A DNA stretch of 64,000 nucleotides from Haloplanus litoreus (GCF_042677945.1 NZ_JBHUDN010000005.1), one strand, 5' to 3'; counted from the stretch's first letter, positions 1 to 8,314 are shown. Numbers and translations: made by a program. Notes: generated by a model from the sequence alone, not told the origin.

Positions 1-24
1 AATCCTTATCTGAACTCCGCCCCC

Positions 25-615
25 CTACACGTCGTCGTCGACCATCGCCCCGAACGTCTCGCTCGCGTCCGCCGGCACGTCGAAGTCGTGGTAATGGTCG
101 CCCTTCTCCTTGCTGAGGATGTTCAGTGCCGCCGCCGCGCCGTCGCCAGCGGCGATGACCGCCTGCCACTCCTCGGTGCGGACCATCGCGCCCGTCGCGT
201 ACGCGTCCACGACGCTCGTCTCCATCTCCACACCTACCTCGACGACCCCATCGTCGTCCGTCGCACACCCCAGGTCCTCGGCGAGACTCCGGTCGGCCCC
301 CGTCGCGAGGACGAGGTAGTCCGCCCCGTGGTCACCTTCCTCCGTCGTCACGGTGAAGCCGTCACCGTCCGCGGCGACGCCCGTCACTTCCTTCCCCTGC
401 CGCCGGTCGACGCCGAAGTCGTCGACCTGCTGGCGGGTTACGCCCATGAACTCCGAGCCGCCGACCGAGCCGATTCCCGGGTAGTTGAACAGGTGGGCCT
501 TGTGCATCCACGTCTCGTCGGTGTCGAACACCGTCGTCTCCAGGCCGTTCTTCGCCGCGAACAGTGCTGCACTCAGTCCGGCGGGGCCGCCGCCGACGAT
601 TGCCACGTGCGTCAT
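25..615 (-). CDS. FAD-binding thioredoxin-reductase-like protein, short form
   Basis: 196 aa. A dinucleotide-binding GGGPAG motif sits at residues 8-13, an ATGA segment at 104-107 and the flavin-closing AAGDGAAAA segment at 155-163. Together these are the FAD domain of the thioredoxin reductase family. Classical TrxB is about 310-340 aa because an NADPH domain is inserted between the two halves of the FAD domain; that insertion is missing here. There is only one cysteine (Cys117), so no CxxC redox centre exists and disulfide reduction is unlikely. It is probably a small flavoprotein oxidoreductase with an unknown electron donor. The start is the ATG just before the GGGPAG strand. It lies 46 nt downstream of mutS on the same strand and may be co-transcribed with it. 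Confidence 0.85.
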   Translation of the reverse strand: MTHVAIVGGGPAGLSAALFAAKNGLETTVFDTDETWMHKAHLFNYPGIGSVGGSEFMGVTRQQVDDFGVDRRQGKEVTGVAADGDGFTVTTEEGDHGADYLVLATGADRSLAEDLGCATDDDGVVEVGVEMETSVVDAYATGAMVRTEEWQAVIAAGDGAAAALNILSKEKGDHYHDFDVPADASETFGAMVDDDV

Positions 616-661
616 ACCCCGCGATTCGTCAGACGATCACAAAGACGTACGGTTAGGTGTC

Positions 662-3313
662 CTACTCTTCCGCTTCCGTCCCGTCGAGGCGCTCCTGCCA
701 TTCGCGAACTCGCGTCAGCAGGTCGACCGGCGACGTCTCGGCCACGTTCGTCTCCCGGAGTTCCGCGAGGACCGACTCGGTCGCCGGGTCTCGGTCGTCG
801 CCGTTCGCGTCGTCGCCGTTCGCGTCGTCGCCGTCATCGCGGAAGCCGCCGGAGCCCAGGTCGAAGACGGCCTGTGTCGTCTCAGATCCGTCCGTCGCCG
901 CGCCCCTGGCCTCGATGGCCCGGTCCTCGCGAAGACGGTTCAGTACGTCCCGCGACCGGTCGACGACCGGTTCTGGAACGCCCGCCAGGTCCGCGACGTG
1001 GACGCCGTAGCTCCGGTCGGTCGGGCCGTCCTCCACCGTCCGGAGGAACGTGATGTCCTCGTCGGTTCCGTCGTCGCCCGCGACGGCGACGTGGACGTTC
1101 TCGACCCGCGGCAGGTGGTCGGCGAGGGTCGTCAGTTCGTGGTAGTGAGTGGCGAAGAGACACTTACAGCCCACCTCGTTGTGAATGTACTCCGTCGCCG
1201 CCCACGCGATGGAGATGCCGTCGTACGTCGCCGTCCCGCGACCCACTTCGTCCAGGACGACCAGCGACTCCTCGGTCGCCGAGTGGAGGATGTTGCTCAA
1301 CTCCTGCATCTCGACCATGAACGTCGACCGTCCGCCCGCGAGTTCGTCGAGGGCGCCCACGCGCGTGTAGATGCCGTCGACGACACCAACCGTCGCCGAC
1401 CGCGCGGGGACGAAACTCCCCGCCTGCGCCAGCAGGACGATCAGTGCCGCCTGCCGCATGTACGTCGACTTGCCGCTCATATTCGGGCCGGTCACCAGCA
1501 GGAAGCCCCGGTCGTCGTCCAGTTCCAGATCGTTCGGCACGAAGTCGGTCGTCCGCTCGACGACCGGGTGCCGTCCCGCCTCGACGACCAGCGGTCCCGG
1601 CTCCACGACCGCCGGCCGCGTCCAATCCTCGCTCGCGGCGTGGGTCGCCAGCGAGGCCAGTGCGTCCACCGTCGCCAGCGTCCGTCCCACGTCCTGCAGG
1701 AGTTCGGCGTGGACCGCGACTCGGTCGCGCAGGTCACAGAACAGGTCGTACTCCAGGTCACCGCGGGACTCCTCCAGTCGCAACACCTCGCGTTCGCGCT
1801 CCTCGAGTTCGTCGGTGGTGTACCGCCGGGAGTTCTTCAGCGTCTTTATCTCCCGGTACTCGTCGGGGACGGCGTCCGTCTCCGAGTTCCCCACCTGTAC
1901 GTAGTAGCCGTCGGTCTTGTTGCGGTCGACCTGCAGGTGGGTGATGCCCGTCCGAGCCTTCTCGCGGTCCGCGAGACCCTCCAGCCACTCCGTCACCTCC
2001 TCGTACCGGTCGATCAGGTCGTCCAGTTCGTCGTCGTAGCCGCGACGGAAGAGACCGCCCTCGGTGACCGTCCCCGGCGGGTCCTCGGCCAGGGCGGCGT
2101 CGAGTTCCGCCCGCAGGCTCGCCGCTGCCTCCCGATCCGGCCGGTCGACGATATCCGGGAGCGGCGAGTCCGCGAGGCGGGAGTCCGCCACCGCCTCCGC
2201 GAGCGCCGGGAGCGTATCGAGGGTGTCCCGAACCGCGAGCAGATCGCTCGCGTCCGCGCTCCCGCCCGTCGCACGCGCGGCCAGGCGTTCGAGGTCGTAG
2301 GCGTCGCCGAGGACCTCACGCACCCGGTCGCGGGCCAGTGCGGCGTCGGTCAGCGCCGCCACGCTGTCGAGACGGCGGTCGATCACATCTCGGTCGCGAC
2401 GGGGTCGGATGAGCCACTCACGCAGGCGGCGCCGTCCGGCACTCGTGACCGTGTGATCCACCGTCGCCAGCAGCGACCCCTCGCGCTCCCCGTGCATCGT
2501 CTCCGTGAGTTCGAGGTTGCGCTGGGTCGTCGCGTCCAGGTCGAGGTGATCGCCCGTGTCGTAGGCCCCCAACCGCGTCAGTGCGTCGAGGACGCCCACG
2601 CCCGTCTCCGCCACGTAGGCGACGACGGCGCCGGCGGCCGCGACACCCGCCCGGTCGTCGAGGCCGACGCTGTCGAGGACGCCGTCGCCGAACTGGTCCT
2701 GCAGTCTGCGCTTCGCCCGCCCGGGCGCGAACGCCGCGTCGTCGTACCCCGTCACCGGGGCGTCCGTGCGCTCCCGAATCCGGGCCAACAGGTCGTCGTC
2801 GTCCCGGACGGTCGGTCCCGGCAACACTTCGACGGGGTCGAACCGGTGGAGTTCGGAACCCATCTCCGTCGCCGAGTCCGTCGTCGTCACGAGGAACTCC
2901 CCAGTCGTCACGTCCGCGAGCGCCAGACCGTAGCGGCCGTCGACGGAAACGACCGTGGCCAGGAACTGCGCCGTCGGATCCGTGGTCTCCAGCAGGGTCC
3001 CGGGCGTGACGACCCGCGTGATTTCGCGGGCGTGACCGTCCGCCGTCTCGTACTGGTCCGCGACGGCGACGCGGTACCCCCGCTCGACGAGGGCCTTCAA
3101 GTAGGGCGTCAGGTCGTCCACCGGGACGCCCGCCATCGGGTACGTCGATCCGTGCGAGGACTTCTCCGAGACTTTTAGGTCGAGTTCGTCGCCGACGAAC
3201 TCCGCGTCCTCCGCGAAGAACTCGTAGAAGTCGCCACACTGCATCGCCAGCAGGTCGGCGTCCGTCTCCCCTTTCAGGGCGAGAAACTCCCCGACGATGC
3301 CATCGGCAGTCAT
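662..3313 (-). CDS. mutS: DNA mismatch repair ATPase MutS
   Basis: 883 aa, normal MutS1 length. The mismatch-reading Phe-x-Glu motif is present in GDFYEFF (residues 27-33). The connector, lever and clamp regions follow, then the ATPase with Walker A GPNMSGKST near residue 609 and Walker B DEVGRG near 685. MutS binds base mismatches and small loops and signals to MutL; no mutL is next to it in this window. The C-terminal tail contains a short in-frame repeat of the pentapeptide GDDAN (about residues 824-840, encoded near 790-840), a likely slippage-prone acidic linker. A TATA-like element at 3338-3344 is about 28 nt before the ATG, which fits a leaderless mRNA. Assignment to the MutS1 group rests on the intact N-terminal mismatch domain. 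Confidence 0.96.
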   Translation of the reverse strand: MTADGIVGEFLALKGETDADLLAMQCGDFYEFFAEDAEFVGDELDLKVSEKSSHGSTYPMAGVPVDDLTPYLKALVERGYRVAVADQYETADGHAREITRVVTPGTLLETTDPTAQFLATVVSVDGRYGLALADVTTGEFLVTTTDSATEMGSELHRFDPVEVLPGPTVRDDDDLLARIRERTDAPVTGYDDAAFAPGRAKRRLQDQFGDGVLDSVGLDDRAGVAAAGAVVAYVAETGVGVLDALTRLGAYDTGDHLDLDATTQRNLELTETMHGEREGSLLATVDHTVTSAGRRRLREWLIRPRRDRDVIDRRLDSVAALTDAALARDRVREVLGDAYDLERLAARATGGSADASDLLAVRDTLDTLPALAEAVADSRLADSPLPDIVDRPDREAAASLRAELDAALAEDPPGTVTEGGLFRRGYDDELDDLIDRYEEVTEWLEGLADREKARTGITHLQVDRNKTDGYYVQVGNSETDAVPDEYREIKTLKNSRRYTTDELEEREREVLRLEESRGDLEYDLFCDLRDRVAVHAELLQDVGRTLATVDALASLATHAASEDWTRPAVVEPGPLVVEAGRHPVVERTTDFVPNDLELDDDRGFLLVTGPNMSGKSTYMRQAALIVLLAQAGSFVPARSATVGVVDGIYTRVGALDELAGGRSTFMVEMQELSNILHSATEESLVVLDEVGRGTATYDGISIAWAATEYIHNEVGCKCLFATHYHELTTLADHLPRVENVHVAVAGDDGTDEDITFLRTVEDGPTDRSYGVHVADLAGVPEPVVDRSRDVLNRLREDRAIEARGAATDGSETTQAVFDLGSGGFRDDGDDANGDDANGDDRDPATESVLAELRETNVAETSPVDLLTRVREWQERLDGTEAEE

Positions 3314-3337
3314 ACTCCCATCCGAGCCGTCGTCGGG

Positions 3338-3344
3338 TAAAACG
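3338..3344 (-). promoter_or_regulatory. TATA element for mutS
   Basis: The minus strand reads GTTTTAC, centred about 28 nt before the mutS ATG. This spacing puts transcription start at or next to the start codon, as in leaderless haloarchaeal genes. Confidence 0.5.
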
Positions 3345-3401
3345 CTATGGGTCTCGTACGGACGGTTGTAACTGTATTCCGGCCGTCGCCGCCTCCGGAG
3401 T

Positions 3402-3413
3402 NNNNNNNNNNNN
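3402..3413. other. assembly gap (12 N)
   Basis: A run of 12 N in the spacer between the start of mutS and the end of thiDN. No coding sequence is visibly interrupted. The spacer (3314-3433) otherwise holds only the mutS promoter. Confidence 0.95.
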
Positions 3414-3433
3414 GGTCGGTTGCTCGTCGAGTG

Positions 3434-4846
3434 TTACTCGACGGTGTCGAGCAGCGTGAACACGCGCTCACCCAACTGCTCGGGCGTCTCGGCGACCACC
3501 TTCACGATTGCCTCCTTGCCCACGTCGCCCCGGTCGAGGACCGCGACGGGCGTCGGGTCGTCCGCATCCACCGCCCCGAACGCCTGTCGGGCGCCCCAGC
3601 CCATCGTTCCGCTCGCGTCCTCGGGTTCGTCCTCACGGGTGTACTCCGTCACGGGGCCGTCGAGTGCCGCCGTCGCCGCCTCCGTCTCGTCGTCGAACCG
3701 GCAGTTGACGGCGAAACGGAGGGCGGGGTCGAACTCGCGGGCCGCGAGGAGGAATCGGGCGACGTGCGAGGAGGCGCCGAGGCGGACGCCGCGGTTCGGG
3801 GCCACTCCCGAGAGCGTGCGCGTGATGCGGCCCTCGACGGCGGCCGTCTCGCCCACCGCCTCGGCGTACTCGGTGGCGCCGACGACGTTCATCCCCACCT
3901 CCGGGACGAGCCGTGACACGTCGCGGTCGACGAACGCCTCCACCACCTCGGCCACGTCGGTCATCGTCCGGTGACGGTCGGCCGCCTCGCGGAGTGCCGC
4001 GAGGTGATGGACCGCGCCCGGACCCTCGCCGACGTCGAGGCCGTACCGAAGCGCACGCTCCATGAACGCGGTTCCCGCCTCGACGGCGTAGCCGAGCGTC
4101 TCGCCGTGGGCGAGGTGGGCGGCGATAGCGCTCGACAGCGTACACCCCGAGCCGTGGGTGGCGTCGGTGTCGATCCGTGGATGTTCGAACGTGTGCACCG
4201 TCGGCTCCCCGTCGGGGAGCGTACTCACCAGCGTATCGGTCACCGTGTCGGCCCGCGGCCGACGCCCCGACGAACGTCCTTCCTCGCCGTCCCCTATGTG
4301 CCCGCCCTTCACCAGCGCGGCGTCGGCGCCCATCCCGACCAGTTCCTCGCCGGCCTCGCGAGCGGTCTCGCGATCCACCGGTTCGATCCCCGTCAACACC
4401 GTCGCCTCGTCGGCGTTCGGCGTGACGAGCGTCGCCTCGGCGATCAGCGACTCGTAGGCCGTCTCGGCGGCCGAATCGAGCAGGCGGTCACCGCTCGCCG
4501 CAACCATCACCGGATCGACGACGACGGGCACCGTGGCGTCGGCCGCCCGGTCGGCCACCAGGTCGATAACCGAATCGGTCGCGAGCATCCCCGTCTTCAT
4601 CGCCCGGAGGTCGAAGTCCGTCGCGACGGCGCCGTACTGCGCCTCGATTTCCTCGACGGGGAGGACGTGCGTGCGCTCGACGCCGACGGTGTTCTGAGCC
4701 GTGATGGCGGTGACGACCGACGTACCGAAGACGCCGTGGGCTTCCATGGTCTTCAGATCCGCCTGCACGCCGGCCCCGCCGCCGGAATCGCTGCCGGCGA
4801 CGGTGAGGGCGACTGGCGGAGTGACCGGGGCGTGACGCCGGGTCAC
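3434..4846 (-). CDS. thiD: HMP/HMP-P kinase fused to ThiN thiamine-phosphate synthase
   Basis: 470 aa, two domains. Residues about 10-265 are ThiD (ribokinase fold), with the opening GSDSGGGAGVQAD at 18-30. ThiD phosphorylates hydroxymethylpyrimidine to HMP-PP. Residues about 290-465 match archaeal ThiN, which joins HMP-PP to the thiazole phosphate in place of ThiE (VPEVGMN...GATEYAEAVG and the NRGVRLGASSH region). The fusion covers the last two steps to thiamine phosphate and is common in archaea. The start is the GTG at 4846, chosen because the ThiD core begins right after it; no ATG lies nearby in frame. The GTG overlaps the stop of a 27-residue upstream ORF (GTGA), suggesting translational coupling. 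Confidence 0.94.
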   Translation of the reverse strand: MTRRHAPVTPPVALTVAGSDSGGGAGVQADLKTMEAHGVFGTSVVTAITAQNTVGVERTHVLPVEEIEAQYGAVATDFDLRAMKTGMLATDSVIDLVADRAADATVPVVVDPVMVAASGDRLLDSAAETAYESLIAEATLVTPNADEATVLTGIEPVDRETAREAGEELVGMGADAALVKGGHIGDGEEGRSSGRRPRADTVTDTLVSTLPDGEPTVHTFEHPRIDTDATHGSGCTLSSAIAAHLAHGETLGYAVEAGTAFMERALRYGLDVGEGPGAVHHLAALREAADRHRTMTDVAEVVEAFVDRDVSRLVPEVGMNVVGATEYAEAVGETAAVEGRITRTLSGVAPNRGVRLGASSHVARFLLAAREFDPALRFAVNCRFDDETEAATAALDGPVTEYTREDEPEDASGTMGWGARQAFGAVDADDPTPVAVLDRGDVGKEAIVKVVAETPEQLGERVFTLLDTVE

Positions 4847-4926
4847 GCCGCGCCCACCCCGACCCCGGCCCGCAGTCGTATCCGCTCACGATCACGAATG
4901 GCGCCCGTCTCGAGTGCGATTGCCAT
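4843..4926 (-). CDS. possible 27-aa leader ORF upstream of thiDN
   Basis: ATG at 4926, stop overlapping the thiDN GTG start at 4846-4843. The peptide begins MAIALETGAIRDRERIR and ends in a Gly/Val/Ala stretch. A strong TATA element lies 25 nt upstream, so the ATG would be the 5' end of the mRNA. A perfect 8-bp inverted repeat (GGCGTGAC and GTCACGCC, 5-nt loop) spans the junction with thiDN. The ORF may only deliver ribosomes to the thiDN GTG. I do not recognise the peptide. The alternative is that it is untranslated leader. Confidence 0.35.
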   Translation of the reverse strand: MAIALETGAIRDRERIRLRAGVGVGAA

Positions 4927-4946
4927 GGTGTCGACTATTACGAGCT

Positions 4947-4956
4947 GATATTTATC
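4947..4956 (-). promoter_or_regulatory. TATA element for the leader-thiDN transcript
   Basis: The minus strand reads GATAAATATC, one of the most AT-rich decamers in this part of the window. It is centred 25 nt before the ATG at 4926 and about 105 nt before the thiDN GTG. Confidence 0.6.
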
Positions 4957-5030
4957 GGTAATGCACGATCCGGATCGTCGGTCGAAGCGACAAGACCTAT
5001 CTACGACCGGTAGAAACGCAGGGACACGAG

Positions 5031-6197
5031 ATGTGGGAGCGTTCGTTCGGTCGGGTTGTCGCCGCCGTCGTCGCAGTGTTGATCCTGTCGGCGGCCACTC
5101 CGGGGATCGGTGCGGTCGCACCGACAGGCACGTCGCCACCCCAGATCGACGTGGGTCCGTCGTTTCAACAGGGGGTCGACACCGACTCGGTCCGGCTGAT
5201 CGTCTCGGTCGACCGGAACGGATCCGCGTCCTGGACCGTCCAGTACTGGACGCGCCTCGACGACGAGAACACCACCGCGGCCTTCGAATCCTTGCAGGCC
5301 GACATTCGGGAGGACCCGGACAACTTCTCCGACCGGTTCGCCTCGCGGATGCGTTCCACGGTCGCCACGGCCGAGAACTCGACCGGCCGTGAGATGGACG
5401 CGAGCGACTTCCGCGTCAGCGCCGAGACACGAACACCGCCGGAGTACGGTGTCGTCACCTACACGTTCCGGTGGGACGGGTTCGCGGCCGTCGACGGTGA
5501 CTCCCTCCGCGTCGGCGACGCCATCGAGGGGCTCTTCCTCGACCAGCGGACGCGACTCGTCGTCGAGTGGCCCGCGGACTACACCCCCACGCAGATCACT
5601 CCCGAACCGGACGAGCGCCGCTCCGAAGCCGTCGTGTGGCGCGGCGCCGAGACGAGCTTCGTCTCCGGAGAGCCGTCCATCGTCCTCGAACCAGCGTCGG
5701 CGGTCACCACGACCGGTGCAGGCGCCGACGGATCCGGTGACGACGGTCCCGGGACCGCCACCGCCTCGCCGGAGGGGACCAGCGGTTCGCTCCCCGTGCT
5801 CGGTCTCGGACTACTGTTCGTCCTCTTCGGCCTGGCCGTGTGGCGCTATCGTGACCGGTTCCGGGGCGACGCGGGGGCGACCACGGCGAGGACGGGCGAC
5901 GACGGCGGTGCCGGTGCGCCCACCGACGAGACGGGCGACGAGGCGCGCGAAGACCTCCTGAGCAACGAGGAGCGCGTCCTCCAGTTCGTCCGGGAACAGG
6001 GTGGCCGGGTCAAACAGCAGGAGATCGTCGAGGCGTTCGACTGGACCGAAGCGCGGACGAGCCAGATCGTCCGTGAGCTCCGCGACGACGGGGAACTCGA
6101 CGGATTCCGCCTCGGGCGCGAGAACGTCCTGAAACTCCCCGACGAGGGCGAACAGCCGCTGAAACCGGATGACGGAGACGGTTCAGGCTCCCCCTAA
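5031..6197 (+). CDS. secreted/membrane protein with cytoplasmic winged-helix domain
   Basis: 388 aa. Residues 1-28 form a signal peptide (hydrophobic core AAVVAVLILSAA). A roughly 220-residue external domain follows, then a Ser/Thr/Gly/Asp linker, one membrane segment at about 254-272 (LPVLGLGLLFVLFGLAVW), and a cytoplasmic tail ending in a winged helix-turn-helix at about 311-375 (VLQFVREQGG...ARTSQIVRELRDDGEL). Haloarchaea have many proteins of this design; they are thought to pass an envelope signal directly to a DNA-binding domain, but the function of this one is unknown. It precedes a repeat-rich secreted protein and a HalX response regulator on the same strand, which suggests a local surface-sensing group. 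Confidence 0.85.
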   Translation: MWERSFGRVVAAVVAVLILSAATPGIGAVAPTGTSPPQIDVGPSFQQGVDTDSVRLIVSVDRNGSASWTVQYWTRLDDENTTAAFESLQADIREDPDNFSDRFASRMRSTVATAENSTGREMDASDFRVSAETRTPPEYGVVTYTFRWDGFAAVDGDSLRVGDAIEGLFLDQRTRLVVEWPADYTPTQITPEPDERRSEAVVWRGAETSFVSGEPSIVLEPASAVTTTGAGADGSGDDGPGTATASPEGTSGSLPVLGLGLLFVLFGLAVWRYRDRFRGDAGATTARTGDDGGAGAPTDETGDEAREDLLSNEERVLQFVREQGGRVKQQEIVEAFDWTEARTSQIVRELRDDGELDGFRLGRENVLKLPDEGEQPLKPDDGDGSGSP

Positions 6198-6240
6198 ACG
6201 CCATTTAATCCGGGTTAACGGTCCTTCAGGTTCGGCCTGG

Positions 6241-6248
6241 TTTATTTT
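6241..6248 (+). promoter_or_regulatory. TATA element for the repeat protein gene
   Basis: TTTATTTT, centred about 29 nt before the ATG at 6274. It separates the repeat protein/HalX unit from the upstream membrane regulator and decides the start codon used here. Confidence 0.5.
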
Positions 6249-6273
6249 CTCGAGGTCCGTAGCGTGGTTCGAG

Positions 6274-7683
6274 ATGAGTAGAGACGTTCCGAACGTCGTC
6301 GTGGTCGCGTTCGCCGTGGTGGTCGCCGTCAGCGCGGCGGCGGTGCCGACGGCGGCGCTTGGTGGGTCGCCCTCGCCGCTAGCCCCCAACGCCGACGCGA
6401 CGGTCGACGAGGTGTTGCCACAGGCGACCGCGAACGGTACTGAAACGGCCGAAAATGGCACGGAGGCGGCCGAAAACGGCACCACCACGTCGACGAGCGA
6501 TGCGGGAGCGAACGAATCGGTCGCCCCGGGCCAGCAGTTGGCTGGGGTCGTCGGGGTGCAGGGTGCCGAAATCGAGAGCGAAATCGGCGAACGGTCGTTC
6601 TCGACGCGGGTCTCGCGAGCCGAATCCAACACCTCGAAGGCGGCAGTGGTCGCCACGGAGGTCAACCAGGCCCGCGACCGACTCGCCAGTCTCCGTGAAC
6701 GGCAGGAACGTCTCCGTGAAGCGTACCAGTCGGGGGAACTCTCCACGGGCGAGTACCGCGCTCGGATGGCGGTGACGAGCGCCCAGATTCGGTCGGTGAA
6801 GAATCAGCTGAACGCGAACGACCGGGTGGCCAGCGAACTCCCGGAGGAGGCGCTCACCTCCTCCGGCGTCGACCGCACGGAACTCGACAGGTTGCGGGCG
6901 GACGCCGACGAACTGCAGGGCCCGGAGGTCGCCGAAATTGCCCGACAGATCGCGGGCGAGAACCCCGGACGCGAACTCGACCCGGAACGCGGTCCGGACG
7001 AACTGCCGGAACCCGCACAGGGTGACGACGACGAGGACGACGAGGACGACGAGGACGAGGAAGAGACGCGGGGCAACGGTGAGAACGCCGGACCGCCCGA
7101 AGACGTCGGCGCACCGGACGACGCCGGACCGCCCGAGGACTCGGGCGAGGGCGACGACGCGAACAACCAGTCGACCGGTGCCGGGCCGCCAGAGGATTCG
7201 GACGGAAACGGCTCCGACGACGACGCGGGCAACTCGGAGGATGCTGGACGGAGTGACGACGCGGGCAACTCGGAGGATGCTGGACGGAGTGACGACGCGG
7301 GCAACTCGGAGGATGCCGGACGGAGTGACGACGCGGACAGTTCGGGAGACGCCGGTGAATCGGGAAACGGGAGCGAGGGTAGCGAGTCCGGCGAGTCGGG
7401 AAACGGGAGCGAGGGTAGCGAGTCCGGCGAGTCGGGAAACGGGAGCGAGGGTAACGAGTCCGGCGAGTCGGGAAACGGGAGCGAGGGTAGCGAGTCCGGT
7501 GAACCGGGCAACTCGGGGGACGGCGGACGGAGCGACGACGGGAACGGCTCGGACGGCGACGACGACGCGGGTAACTCGGGGAGTTCGGGCGGTGGCTCGG
7601 ACGGCGACGACGACGCGGGTAACTCGGGGGACGCCGGCGGTTCGGACGGCGGGAACTCGGGCAGCGCGGGAGCCGACCGATGA
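6274..7683 (+). CDS. secreted acidic repeat protein
   Basis: 469 aa from the ATG at 6274, chosen because a TATA element lies 29 nt upstream and a signal peptide follows at once (residues 8-28, hydrophobic core VVVVAFAVVVAV). Residues about 120-190 are predicted coiled coil (RLASLRERQERLREAYQ). An Asp/Glu run follows at about 250-264. The C-terminal third is Ser/Gly/Asp/Asn/Glu-rich and made of 12-residue repeats: three units at 316-351 (consensus DDAGNSEDAGRS), four at 362-409 (ESGNGSEGSESG) and two at 425-432/441-452 (GSDGDDDAGNSG). No C-terminal membrane anchor is visible, so it is probably released or bound to the cell wall. The stop overlaps the start of the HalX regulator. Function unknown. 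Confidence 0.85.
   Translation: MSRDVPNVVVVAFAVVVAVSAAAVPTAALGGSPSPLAPNADATVDEVLPQATANGTETAENGTEAAENGTTTSTSDAGANESVAPGQQLAGVVGVQGAEIESEIGERSFSTRVSRAESNTSKAAVVATEVNQARDRLASLRERQERLREAYQSGELSTGEYRARMAVTSAQIRSVKNQLNANDRVASELPEEALTSSGVDRTELDRLRADADELQGPEVAEIARQIAGENPGRELDPERGPDELPEPAQGDDDEDDEDDEDEEETRGNGENAGPPEDVGAPDDAGPPEDSGEGDDANNQSTGAGPPEDSDGNGSDDDAGNSEDAGRSDDAGNSEDAGRSDDAGNSEDAGRSDDADSSGDAGESGNGSEGSESGESGNGSEGSESGESGNGSEGNESGESGNGSEGSESGEPGNSGDGGRSDDGNGSDGDDDAGNSGSSGGGSDGDDDAGNSGDAGGSDGGNSGSAGADR
7219..7326 (+). repeat. three tandem 36-bp repeats inside the secreted protein gene
   Basis: Units at 7219-7254, 7255-7290 and 7291-7326, identical except for one T-to-C change in the third. Each encodes 12 residues, so changes in copy number keep the frame. 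Confidence 0.95.
7357..7500 (+). repeat. four tandem 36-bp repeats inside the secreted protein gene
   Basis: Units at 7357-7392, 7393-7428, 7429-7464 and 7465-7500, differing at only a few bases. The sequence is unrelated to the preceding array but the period is the same. Confidence 0.93.
7546..7629 (+). repeat. two spaced 36-bp repeats inside the secreted protein gene
   Basis: Identical copies at 7546-7581 and 7594-7629 with a 12-bp spacer, a third repeat family of the same unit length. Confidence 0.85.
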
Positions 7684-8264
7684 CGTCGATGCCGCGCGTA
7701 CTGATCGCCGACGACGAATCGGCACTGCTCGACCTGTACGCGACGTGGCTCGACGACGCCGACGTCGACATCGTGCGGGCGGGCTGTGGGGTGGAGGCGC
7801 TGTCCATCTGTGCCGAGGACGCCGTCGACGTGGCGATTCTCGACCGCCACATGCCTCGGGTGAGCGGTGACGAGGTGCTCGACGCCATCCAGGCGATGTC
7901 CGACTGCCCACGGGTCGCCTTCGTGACGGCGGCGACGCCGGACGTCAACATCGTCGACCTCGACCTCGACGCTTACCTCACCAAGCCGGTCTCGCGTGGC
8001 GAGTTCGTGGACATGGTCGAGTCGTTGCTCCGTCGCGAGTCACTCTCCGAGACGGCCGACCGATACGTCGAGAACCTCTCGAAGCGGGCCGCCCTGCTCG
8101 AATCGGAGTCGCCGTCGGTGCTCCGGGCCGATCCGATCTACAGCGCCTTCGAAGCCGAGCTGTCGCGTCTCGCCTCGCGGATCGACGACCGGTCACTGGA
8201 CGATCCGTACCTGAACCGGGCGCTCGCCGACGGCGGACAGGACCATCCGTCCATCGATCCGTAG
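7680..8264 (+). CDS. response regulator with HalX domain
   Basis: 194 aa. A receiver domain (residues 5-118) has the acidic pair Asp11-Asp12, the phosphoacceptor Asp55 in AILDRHMP, Thr83 and Lys102 in TKP. Residues about 120-187 are the HalX domain, a haloarchaeal C-terminal module of unknown output and without an obvious DNA-binding fold. The ATG at 7680 overlaps the stop of the repeat protein gene (ATGA), so the two are translationally coupled; an alternative ATG at 7689 would drop three residues. No histidine kinase is adjacent. The overlap suggests it regulates or responds to the secreted protein's system. Confidence 0.9.
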   Translation: MTSMPRVLIADDESALLDLYATWLDDADVDIVRAGCGVEALSICAEDAVDVAILDRHMPRVSGDEVLDAIQAMSDCPRVAFVTAATPDVNIVDLDLDAYLTKPVSRGEFVDMVESLLRRESLSETADRYVENLSKRAALLESESPSVLRADPIYSAFEAELSRLASRIDDRSLDDPYLNRALADGGQDHPSIDP

Positions 8265-8314
8265 CCCCCGCTGCGACGTCTACCTTTTTCCGTCCATCGG
8301 GTGACTGACCGACC

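Noticed and set aside
485..3178. 897-codon open frame on the plus strand across mutS
   Set aside because: It is an antisense shadow of mutS produced by GC-rich third positions; its translation is Arg/Val-rich without any family motif, whereas the minus strand gives a complete MutS.
4847..5030. TPP riboswitch upstream of thiDN
   Set aside because: The predicted mRNA starts at 4926, leaving about 80 nt before the GTG, and I see no THI-box core sequences there. A mini-ORF explains the space better.
7219..7629. CRISPR-like 36-bp repeats
   Set aside because: The units are tandem, without variable spacers, in frame with a secreted protein, and no cas gene is nearby.
6379..7911. Long minus-strand open frame over the repeat protein
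   Set aside because: Shadow of the repeat-rich coding strand; no start signal, no domain and a biased Arg/Ser/Pro or Val composition.
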